NCBI GenBank assembly: GCA_025980625.1
Contig: JAICXG010000168.1
Coordinates: forward strand, 1 to 6,151
Reading direction: 5' to 3'
Origin: Chthoniobacterales bacterium
Lineage (GTDB): Bacteria > Verrucomicrobiota > Verrucomicrobiia > Chthoniobacterales > UBA10450
Length of the DNA stretch: 6,151 bases
Position numbers and translations under genes: made by a program. Shown here piece by piece: positions 1-6,151 of this stretch. Below the pieces are notes generated by a model. It ran no database searches. It was not told where the DNA came from and saw only the letters and a program-made list of their open reading frames with translations. The first letter of the stretch is position 1. Every line of letters starts with the position of its first letter.

Positions 1-232
1 AGACCTCGCGCATCAGTTCTTCGCGCGCGTTCCATGGGTCGCGCCCGAGCACGGTCAGTCCGCCTTCATATGAGGTGAGACCCAGAATGGCATTGAGCGC
101 GGTTGTTTTGCCGGCGCCGTTCGGTCCAATAATCCCGAGAATGCGGCCTTCTTCCACACGAAGGTCGAGATTGTCCAACGCGATAGTCGAACCGAAGGCT
201 TTCCGCAGACCGCGTGCTTCTATCGTTGCCAT
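1..232 (-). CDS. ABC transporter ATP-binding protein, N-terminal part (runs off left edge)
   Basis: This is the nucleotide-binding subunit of an ABC transporter, which hydrolyses ATP on the cytoplasmic face to drive a membrane partner not seen here. The 77 readable codons begin MATIEARGLRKAFGST and contain an A-loop region and a perfect Walker A, GPNGAGKTT, at residues 36-44. GLTSYEGGLTVLGRDPW follows, typical of the CcmA/YtrB-like branch of exporter ATPases. The Q-loop, LSGGQ signature and Walker B lie outside the window. The ATG at 230-232 is supported by a good Shine-Dalgarno sequence inside the end of the upstream regulator gene. The gap to that gene is 4 nt, so the two are almost certainly co-transcribed. 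The pairing with a YtrA-type GntR protein suggests an exporter induced by a cell-envelope or antibiotic signal, but the substrate cannot be told. The ATPase assignment is sure; the substrate is unknown. Confidence 0.93.
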   Translation of the reverse strand, partial: MATIEARGLRKAFGSTIALDNLDLRVEEGRILGIIGPNGAGKTTALNAILGLTSYEGGLTVLGRDPWNAREELMREV

Positions 233-236
233 CGCG

Positions 237-620
237 CTAACGCTCCTTTCCCTTTATCTTGGAGCTGCGCCTGGCAGCGGCCTCGAGCTCCTTCTGAGTT
301 ACACCTAGCCGCTGGATCTTCGCCGCCACCCGCGGCCACTCTTCGTTGAGGAATTTCTGGCGCTCGCCCTTGAGCAACAGATCGCGCGCGCCCGCTTTGA
401 CGAACATGCCGAGCCCACGTCTCATTTCGATCAGATTCTCATCGACCAATTGCTGGTAAGCCTTGAGCACGGTGAGAGGATTGACCCGATACTCGGCTGC
501 GACATTGCGCACCGACGGCAGCGGATCGCCCTCCTTCAGGATGCCATCGAGAATCATGTGCACGCCACGGTCGCGAAGCTGACGGTAAATCGGCTGACTG
601 TCATTCCATTCACGGCTCAT
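237..620 (-). CDS. GntR-family transcriptional regulator, YtrA subfamily
   Basis: A 127-residue DNA-binding repressor-type protein. Residues about 8-75 form the GntR winged helix-turn-helix: QPIYRQLRD, then GDPLPSVRNVAAEYRVNP and TVLKAYQQLVDENLIE, ending in the wing RRGLGMFV. Only about 50 residues follow, rich in Lys/Glu/Arg. That short C-terminus defines the YtrA subfamily, which lacks a large ligand-binding domain. The frame stays open upstream to an ATG at 797, but those 59 extra residues are Pro/Ser/Ala/Thr-rich and unlike the family. I therefore start at the ATG at 618-620, where homology begins (MSREWNDSQPIYRQL). No strong Shine-Dalgarno sits at the right distance; an AAGGA is 16 nt away. 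It probably represses its own operon, including the ABC ATPase that follows after 4 nt, through the palindrome at 835-856. Family and subfamily are firm. The effector is unknown, and the start is likely but not certain. Confidence 0.9.
   Translation of the reverse strand: MSREWNDSQPIYRQLRDRGVHMILDGILKEGDPLPSVRNVAAEYRVNPLTVLKAYQQLVDENLIEMRRGLGMFVKAGARDLLLKGERQKFLNEEWPRVAAKIQRLGVTQKELEAAARRSSKIKGKER
243..248 (-). promoter_or_regulatory. Shine-Dalgarno site of the ABC ATPase gene
   Basis: On the minus strand this reads AAGGAG, with 10 nt to the ATG at 232. It lies within the last codons of the GntR gene, so ribosomes finishing the regulator can pass straight to the ATPase. It is one of only two strong Shine-Dalgarno sequences in the window. 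Confidence 0.75.
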
Positions 621-831
621 CAGGTCGTCCGAGTAATCCTTGAAAGAGGATGAAGAGGTCCCGGTCGGAGAGGCAGTCTGTGCTGGAAGGAACGTCGGAG
701 CTGGCCGGCGATTCAGAAGAGGCGTGAGCAAGGTCTGCGACCGTAGAGGCCGTGCCGGGGAGATCTGCGCCCATGGAGTCGAAGCCGGCATCGACATTTC
801 CGGAGTGCTCTGTCCGCTCGATCTTCGCCAT
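610..831 (-). CDS. Doubtful 73-codon ORF between the operator and the GntR gene
   Basis: The ORF begins MAKIERTEHSGNVDAGFDS and ends in GRPDEP. I recognise no family, and it is Ser/Asp/Ala-rich without membrane segments. Two things keep it on the list. Its ATG lies 5 nt after a TATAAC (minus strand, 842-837), so a transcript could start at or next to the A of the ATG, as in a leaderless mRNA. Its stop lies 11 nt inside the GntR gene, an arrangement that would allow translational coupling to the regulator, which has no good Shine-Dalgarno of its own. Against it: a second frame is also open across 621-797, so open frames here may only reflect high GC. It may be nothing more than the 5' leader of the regulator mRNA. 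Confidence 0.2.
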   Translation of the reverse strand: MAKIERTEHSGNVDAGFDSMGADLPGTASTVADLAHASSESPASSDVPSSTDCLSDRDLFILFQGLLGRPDEP

Positions 832-888
832 ATAGTGTTATAGTGGACTATAACACAAAAGCACTGGCAAGCTTTTTTTAAAATTTCT
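832..888 (-). promoter_or_regulatory. Probable promoter of the GntR-ABC operon
   Basis: Reading on the minus strand, an A/T-rich tract (888-872) that could act as an UP element is followed by weak -35 candidates, then TATAAC (842-837) as the best -10. GTGCTT at 864-859 would give a 16-nt spacer, and TTGTGT at 858-853 is an alternative paired with CTATAT at 835-830. The hexamers overlap the palindrome. No -35 matches consensus well, so the exact start of transcription is open. Confidence 0.4.
835..856. promoter_or_regulatory. Perfect palindrome, likely GntR (YtrA-type) operator
   Basis: The arms GTGTTATAG (835-843) and CTATAACAC (848-856) are exact reverse complements around the 4-nt spacer TGGA. 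Known YtrA-subfamily regulators bind AT-rich dyads in their own promoters. This is the only such dyad upstream of the regulator, and it covers -10-like hexamers on both strands (TATAAC at 849-854 on plus and at 842-837 on minus). A protein bound here would block RNA polymerase. The palindrome is seen directly; its role as operator is inferred from position and family. Confidence 0.7.
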
Positions 889-1019
889 TTATCCGGGCCG
901 GATCCCTGGCACGCACCGACGGCTGTCGCGCCAGCGTTTTGCCCGGCACCTGCCCGCCGGAGCTGCTTTCAGTTGCGCGACCGATTCTCAGAGCCGAAGC
1001 TTTTTCAAATCCGGGTAGG

Positions 1020-1057
1020 ACGGGCTGGTAGCCCGTGAACGCTTGGCTGACAGCCAA
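1020..1057. repeat. Pair of adjacent perfect hairpins
   Basis: The first hairpin has 7-bp arms ACGGGCT (1020-1026) and AGCCCGT (1030-1036) around GGT. The second, 6 nt later, has 7-bp arms TTGGCTG (1043-1049) and CAGCCAA (1051-1057) around a single A. Neither is followed by a T-tract, and no gene ends nearby on either strand, so they are poor terminator candidates. They look like a small extragenic palindromic repeat of the REP kind, though only one copy is present here. Confidence 0.5.
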
Positions 1058-1183
1058 ACGCAAATGCGCGCCACGCCCCCGCACTCAGCAGCACCACCGC
1101 CTCGTGAAAATGGTGGGCTAACTCGTGCAGTGTGTCAGATGAAACTGAACAGCCGAAACGTTGCAGCAATTCGAAAATGCCTG

Positions 1184-1247
1184 TCACCCCAACCCTGTCC
1201 GACTGGGCGAGGGAGTTCCTTATCCCGCCGGGAGCAGGTTAGGATGA
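1184..1247. repeat. Degenerate inverted repeat
   Basis: The left arm 1184-1200 (TCACCCCAACCCTGTCC) and the right arm 1230-1247 (GGGAGCAGGTTAGGATGA) are imperfect reverse complements around a GC-rich loop containing GGGCGAGGGA. The text resembles the extragenic repeat with arms like CCTCACCCTAACCCTCTCCC that I remember from many bacterial genomes. A similar half-arm (CCCTAGCCCCTCGCC) appears near 1450-1465 beyond the MITE-like element. That could mean that element sits inside or beside an older repeat; this is inference. Confidence 0.5.
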
Positions 1248-1276
1248 GGCGCTCCGAATGACTATTCGTGTCAACA

Positions 1277-1438
1277 CTAGAAGCCAAGCCATCTCATAAA
1301 TCCAAAAAGCCTGTCATCCCGAGCGAAGTCGAGGGATCCGGCGCGCAAGCTTTAAGGTGACTTCCCAAGGGATCCCTCGACTCCGCTGCCCTCCGCTCGG
1401 GATGACGCGCTATTTATGAGATGGCTTATGGCTTCTAG
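1277..1438. repeat. 162-bp MITE-like inverted-repeat element
   Basis: The two halves are imperfect reverse complements of each other. Matching blocks run from the outside in: CTAGAAGCC (1277-1285) with GGCTTCTAG (1430-1438); AAGCCATCTCATAAAT (1286-1301) with ATTTATGAGATGGCTT (1412-1427); GTCATCCCGAGCG (1313-1325) with CGCTCGGGATGAC (1394-1406); and AGTCGAGGGATCC (1327-1339) with GGATCCCTCGACT (1370-1382). About 30 bp in the centre are unpaired. Small indels separate the blocks. There is no coding capacity. CTAG at both outer edges could be a 4-bp target duplication, as made by IS5-type transposases, or simply part of the arms. As RNA it would fold into a long hairpin. It lies 58 bp upstream of the transporter gene. 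Confidence 0.75.
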
Positions 1439-1496
1439 GTATTACCGTGCCCTAGCCCCTCGCCAATGGCTGCAGCCCATCCTCGCCAGATGACCG

Positions 1497-2459
1497 ATGA
1501 CTCGCCGAGCTTGTTCAAACGATCGCCTGCGTTCAGCTTTCCGCATGCGCTACGCGGCTGAAACTCCATCGCGCGATTCGCGCCGATTTAGCCGCAGCGT
1601 GGCTAACATGCTCCTGGCGACGTTCGCGTTCGCAGTCATGAATGTCTTTGTAAAGCAGCTCGATCGCATCCCGCCGATGGAGATTGTTTTCTTTCGCTGC
1701 CTCGTCTCGGGAGTTATCTGCGCGGTTGAGATCGCGCGCCGGCAGATCGATTGGGCCGGAAACAATCATATCCTGCTCGTGGCCCGCGGCACCTTTGGCA
1801 CCTTCGCGCTCTTTACTTTTTTCGTCACCCTGCAACACATGCCGCTCGCCACCGCGGTCACGATCCAATATCTCTCACCGATCTTTACCGCAGTCATCGG
1901 CGTCTTTCTCCTGCGCGAGCAGGTGCGCGCGCCGCAGTGGGTTTGCTACGGGGTCGCTTTGGCTGGTGTCTTTGCGATTAAAGGCTTTGACGCGCGAGTG
2001 TCGACTCTTTATCTGCTCATCGGTATCGCCTCGGCCATTTCTTCCGGCATGGCTTACAACCTTGTCCGCCGTCTCCGGGAGCGCGAAGAAGCGATCGTGG
2101 TCGTGCTGCATTTTCAGCTTATCGGGATTGTGGCCGGGCTGCTCTACATCTGTTTTGAATGGCAAACGCCGGTGCCGTGGGAGTGGTTCTGTCTCCTGAT
2201 GTGTGGCGTTCTCACCCAGATCGGCCAAATCTGCCTAACGAAATCGCTCCAGGCCGAGCGGGTAGCCCAAGTGGCGGTGCTTAACTATACCGGGCTGATT
2301 TACGCGCTGATCTTCGGCCTCACGATCTTTGGCGAACGCTACAGTGCGCACACTATCTTCGGGATCTTGCTCGTCGTGGCCGGCGTGCTGCTGGCGGTCC
2401 TTTACGGAAAACCCAAGCCGCCCGAAGTAATCGAGGAGACAGAAACGGCGATGCTGTAA
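1497..2459 (+). CDS. EamA/DMT-family inner-membrane transporter
   Basis: A ten-helix permease of the drug/metabolite transporter superfamily, whose members mostly export amino acids, metabolites or drugs across the inner membrane. The two EamA repeats are visible: helices at about 35-53, 63-80, 92-112, 116-138 and 147-163, then 171-189, 199-219, 229-247, 255-278 and 284-303. Typical landmarks are FVKQLDRIPPMEIVFFRCL after helix 1, ATAVTIQYLSPIFTAVIGV and LREQV at the end of repeat 1, and VAVLNYTGLIYALIFG plus FGERYSAHTIFGILLVVAG in repeat 2. A short acidic tail follows. The start is uncertain: the frame opens at 1497, but the first 16 or so residues are unlike the family, and ATG at 1545 (MRYAAETPS) is equally plausible. 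No candidate has a clear Shine-Dalgarno. It is a single gene, convergent with the amidohydrolase 29 nt away. The substrate cannot be predicted. Confidence 0.88.
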   Translation: MTRRACSNDRLRSAFRMRYAAETPSRDSRRFSRSVANMLLATFAFAVMNVFVKQLDRIPPMEIVFFRCLVSGVICAVEIARRQIDWAGNNHILLVARGTFGTFALFTFFVTLQHMPLATAVTIQYLSPIFTAVIGVFLLREQVRAPQWVCYGVALAGVFAIKGFDARVSTLYLLIGIASAISSGMAYNLVRRLREREEAIVVVLHFQLIGIVAGLLYICFEWQTPVPWEWFCLLMCGVLTQIGQICLTKSLQAERVAQVAVLNYTGLIYALIFGLTIFGERYSAHTIFGILLVVAGVLLAVLYGKPKPPEVIEETETAML

Positions 2460-2488
2460 TTCAGCTTTCGCGGGTCGATAACGCCGCG

Positions 2489-3838
2489 CTACTTACTCAT
2501 CAGGTCGAGCACGGCGGTGGTCATGGCAATCATGCCCGTGCGAATCGTTGGCTCGGGGACGGGGGCGAACTTGCTCGAGTGCAGGCTCGGCAAGGGTTGC
2601 GCGCCGGGCTTTTTGGAGGCCGCAATTTTTTCCGGAGCAACGGCGCCGACGTGGAAATCGACTGCCGGAATTGAGTGATCGGGCAGGCTGTATTCGGAGA
2701 AATCTTCTCCGCCCATCGTCGGATCGACGATCTCGACATTCTTCTCCCCTAACGACTTTTTCCAGACGCCGATCAGGCGCTTGGTCAGCTCCGGGTTGTT
2801 GTAAGTCGAAGGGACGAACTCCTGCTTCAGTATGTCGATCTTCGGCATCTTATCCGCGGGCCAGCCGGCTGCGACGGCACAGCCTTTGGCGATTTGCGCG
2901 ATCGCGTCGAGCACCTGTTGGCGGACTTCGGCTTTGTAAGTGCGGACGGTAAGCTGCATCTTAACTTCGTTAGGGATAATGTTGTGCTTTGTCCCGCCGT
3001 GGATCGAACCGACGGTAACAACGACCGGATCAATCGGATTGACCTGCCGGCTCGCGATCGTTTGCCACATGTTGATCATCTCGGCCGAGAGCACGATTGG
3101 GTCTTTCGTCCGGTGTGGGTAGGCGCCGTGCCCGCCCACACCCGGCACTGTGACATTGACTGAATCCACGTTGGCGTAGGTGTATTCCGGAGTTACTCCT
3201 ATGTGACCGATTTCGAGCTGCGCGTTGTCGTGGAAACCGAGCGCGTAATCGGGTTTTGGGAAGCGTGTGTAAAGGCCGTCCTTCAATAAGGCACGAGCGC
3301 CGCCGAAGGCTTCCTCCGCCGGTTGGCCGACAAAGATGATCGTGCCGTGCCATTGCTCTTTTAGCTTCGCCAGTTCTCGCGCCACCCCGATGAAGGTGGC
3401 GATGTGCTCGTCGTGACCGCAGGCGTGCATGACGTGGACCTCCTCGCCGGCGTTGTTCTTCGCCATCACTTTGCTCGCGTAAGGCAGCCCGGTTTCCTCC
3501 TCCACCGGCAGCGCATCCATGTCGGTGCGCACGAGCACGACCGGCCCGTCGCCGTTCTTCATTACTCCGACAACCCCGTAGCCGGTTAACCCCGGCGCAT
3601 CATACTTACCGAGGTGATCGGTCACTTCCAACCCGGCGGCTTTCAGTTCTTTGGCGACCAACTCGGACGTGCGCTTTTCCTGGGTCGACAACTCCGGATG
3701 CATGTGGACGTCCTTGTAGATCGCGAGCAGCGAAGGCAGCTCCTGGTCGGCGATTTGCGCGGGCGTCTGCGCCAGGGCCGGGGCGAGCGACACAAGGGCA
3801 AAGGCGGCGAGGAGCGAAAAGGTTGGCGAAAATTTCAT
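2489..3838 (-). CDS. Exported M20D metallo-amidohydrolase (hippurate hydrolase/IAA-amino acid hydrolase type)
   Basis: A zinc-type hydrolase of family M20D, which cleaves N-acyl amino acids or similar amides; this one probably works in the periplasm. From the ATG at 3836-3838 it has 449 residues. Residues 1-23 (KFSPTFSLLAAFALVSLAPALA after the Met) form a Sec signal peptide with a likely cut after ALA, before QTPAQ. Metal-site motifs in order: TDMDALP, HACGHDEH (138-145), the catalytic pair in GQPAEE (E175, E176), H203 in GFHDN, GGEDF (376-380) and a late His in LHSSKF (H420). The inserted dimerisation domain spans about 222-340 (VTVPGVGGHGAYPHRTKDP, HNIIPNEVKMQLTVR). The frame extends upstream to 3925, but that part precedes the signal peptide and overlaps the aceB leader, so I reject it. 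No Shine-Dalgarno is apparent. It is divergent from aceB and apparently monocistronic. The family is sure; the true substrate is unknown. Confidence 0.93.
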   Translation of the reverse strand: MKFSPTFSLLAAFALVSLAPALAQTPAQIADQELPSLLAIYKDVHMHPELSTQEKRTSELVAKELKAAGLEVTDHLGKYDAPGLTGYGVVGVMKNGDGPVVLVRTDMDALPVEEETGLPYASKVMAKNNAGEEVHVMHACGHDEHIATFIGVARELAKLKEQWHGTIIFVGQPAEEAFGGARALLKDGLYTRFPKPDYALGFHDNAQLEIGHIGVTPEYTYANVDSVNVTVPGVGGHGAYPHRTKDPIVLSAEMINMWQTIASRQVNPIDPVVVTVGSIHGGTKHNIIPNEVKMQLTVRTYKAEVRQQVLDAIAQIAKGCAVAAGWPADKMPKIDILKQEFVPSTYNNPELTKRLIGVWKKSLGEKNVEIVDPTMGGEDFSEYSLPDHSIPAVDFHVGAVAPEKIAASKKPGAQPLPSLHSSKFAPVPEPTIRTGMIAMTTAVLDLMSK

Positions 3839-3954
3839 GCGACACCGTAGAGGAAAAAACCGCACGAGCAACGCACCCTCAGGTAAGACCCGCGCACGCG
3901 AATTGGTCGACAAACGCGATTCCAAGGAAAGACCGCGAGCGAAGATGCCTAACG
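3839..3954. promoter_or_regulatory. Divergent intergenic region between the amidohydrolase and aceB
   Basis: These 116 bp must carry the leader of the amidohydrolase (minus) and of aceB (plus). I could not pick a convincing -35/-10 pair on either strand or a clear dyad operator. An AAGGAAAG at 3924-3931 is too far from the aceB ATG (about 25 nt) to be a normal Shine-Dalgarno. A copy of CCTAACGA (3948-3955) fills the place where the ribosome site of aceB would normally lie and ends on the A of its start codon. Confidence 0.5.
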
Positions 3955-5543
<1,589 letters not shown>

Positions 5544-5547
<4 letters not shown>

Positions 5548-6151
5548 CTGCGTTCCGCAGTCCTACATTGTGGCAGGATGATCCGCGCTGGCGCGGCATT
5601 ACCCGCCCATACTCGTTAGGCGAGGTTCGGCGTCTTCAGGGCACTGTCTTGCCGGAGCAAACGCTGGCCCGGCGCGGGGCGGAGAGACTCTGGGAACTGT
5701 TGCAGAATGAGCCATTTGTCGCCGCGCTCGGCGCGCTCACCGGCAACCAGGCCGTGCAACAGGTGCGCGCTGGGTTGAAAGCAATCTACCTCAGTGGCTG
5801 GCAGGTGGCGGCCGATGCCAACCTCGCGGGCCAGATGTATCCCGACCAGAGTCTTTATCCGGCCAACAGTGTTCCTTCAGTCGTTAGGCGGATCAACCAG
5901 GCTTTGCAGCGGGCCGACCAGATCGCGTCCTGCGAAGGGAAGACTGACATTGACTGGTTTGCGCCGATCGTGGCCGACGCCGAGGCGGGGTTCGGCGGCG
6001 CGCTCAATGTCTTTGAGCTGATCAAAGCAATGATCGAAGCCGGCGCGGCTGGCGTCCATCTCGAGGATCAACTCGCGAGTGAGAAGAAGTGCGGCCATAT
6101 GGGGGGGAAGGTGCTGGTGCCGACGGCGCAGGCGATTCGCAACCTGATCGC
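5544..6151 (+). CDS. aceA: Isocitrate lyase, N-terminal part (runs off right edge)
   Basis: Isocitrate lyase splits isocitrate into succinate and glyoxylate, the first step of the glyoxylate bypass, in the cytoplasm. The 202 readable codons begin MTAFRSPTLWQDDPRWRGI and carry the family landmarks: the substrate loop LSGWQVAADAN (S84, G85, W86), the Mg2+-binding region VADAEAGFGG (D145), HLEDQ, and the signature KKCGHMGGK with the catalytic nucleophile C183 (counterpart of E. coli Cys195). About half of the usual 430 residues are seen; the rest lies beyond the window. The ATG at 5544 overlaps the aceB TGA by four bases and is preceded by GAGAGG. The order aceB-aceA is that of the enterobacterial operon; whether aceK follows cannot be seen. 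Two copies of TCGTTAGG lie inside the gene (5613 and 5881). Confidence 0.97.

Larger units (their letters stand above)
857..1276. other. Intergenic region without a convincing gene
   Basis: About 420 bp between the GntR promoter and the MITE-like element. Short frames exist on both strands (for example 878-1084 minus and 1043-1261 plus), but they overlap each other, show no recognisable domain and consist of low-complexity Arg/Pro/Ala-rich text. The stretch holds two adjacent small hairpins (1020-1057) and a degenerate inverted repeat (1184-1247). It has the look of accumulated repeat debris rather than a decayed gene I could name. Confidence 0.6.

Noticed and set aside
621..797. N-terminal extension of the GntR regulator from the ATG at 797
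   Set aside because: The 59 extra residues are low-complexity Pro/Ser/Ala/Thr-rich and absent from the family, and the winged-helix homology starts at the ATG at 620.
871..888. T-rich tract as a plus-strand terminator
   Set aside because: No stable stem precedes it and no plus-strand gene ends upstream; it is better explained as an A/T-rich upstream element of the minus-strand promoter.
1277..1438. CRISPR unit
   Set aside because: There is one inverted-repeat element only, with no regularly spaced direct repeats.
1490..1561. 23-codon ORF from ATG 1490 overlapping the transporter start
   Set aside because: It is short, has no Shine-Dalgarno and no recognisable product; open by chance.
1684..2228. 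Frames of 117-171 codons within the transporter gene on both strands
   Set aside because: They are Ser/Arg- or Asp/His-rich shadow translations of a well-supported membrane protein.
2460..2488. Bidirectional terminator between the transporter and the amidohydrolase
   Set aside because: Only a 5-bp CGCGG/CCGCG stem (2469-2473 with 2484-2488) with a 10-nt loop and no T-tract is present; too weak to call.
3839..3925. Amidohydrolase start at 3925 giving 478 residues
   Set aside because: It would place 29 Arg-rich residues before a clear signal peptide and run into the aceB leader.
3823..3954. aceB start at 3823 giving 574 residues
   Set aside because: It overlaps the divergent amidohydrolase start, and the extra 44 residues have no counterpart in malate synthase A.

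Overview
The window reads as chromosomal DNA from a GC-rich (roughly 58-60 % by eye), probably free-living, Gram-negative bacterium. A secreted M20D amidohydrolase with a clear signal peptide, a glyoxylate-shunt operon, and intergenic DNA full of hairpin-type repeats would fit a soil lineage such as Acidobacteria or Verrucomicrobia. The GntR regulator also resembles Xanthomonadales proteins I know. I cannot fix the phylum from sequence alone.

Layout. (1) 1-831, minus strand: a YtrA-type GntR regulator (237-620) followed 4 nt later by the first 77 codons of an ABC-transporter ATPase that runs off the left edge. This is the usual regulator-plus-exporter pairing. A perfect 9-bp-arm palindrome (835-856) lies about 215 nt upstream of the regulator and is the likely self-operator. 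A 73-codon ORF of doubtful status lies between them. (2) 857-1496: about 640 bp without a convincing gene. It holds two small hairpins, a degenerate inverted repeat and a 162-bp MITE-like inverted-repeat element bounded by CTAG on both sides. (3) 1497-2459, plus strand: a ten-helix EamA/DMT transporter. (4) 2489-3838, minus strand: an exported M20D metallo-amidohydrolase, convergent with the transporter. (5) 3955-6151, plus strand: malate synthase A (aceB) and isocitrate lyase (aceA, cut by the right edge), overlapping by ATGA. aceB diverges from the amidohydrolase across 116 bp.

How the genes work together. aceB and aceA form the glyoxylate bypass: isocitrate lyase splits isocitrate into succinate and glyoxylate, and malate synthase condenses glyoxylate with acetyl-CoA to malate, allowing growth on acetate or fatty acids. 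The regulator and ABC ATPase form a separate unit. The EamA transporter and the amidohydrolase have no visible functional link to either.

The least expected signal is not a gene. The octamer CCTAACGA (complement TCGTTAGG) occurs seven times exactly between 2234 and 5888, in both orientations and several reading-frame phases, where chance predicts about 0.2 for the whole window. It is absent from the first 2.2 kb. It behaves like a genome-wide iterated word, for example a DNA-uptake-type sequence. I see no defence system, CRISPR array, RNA gene or prophage here.
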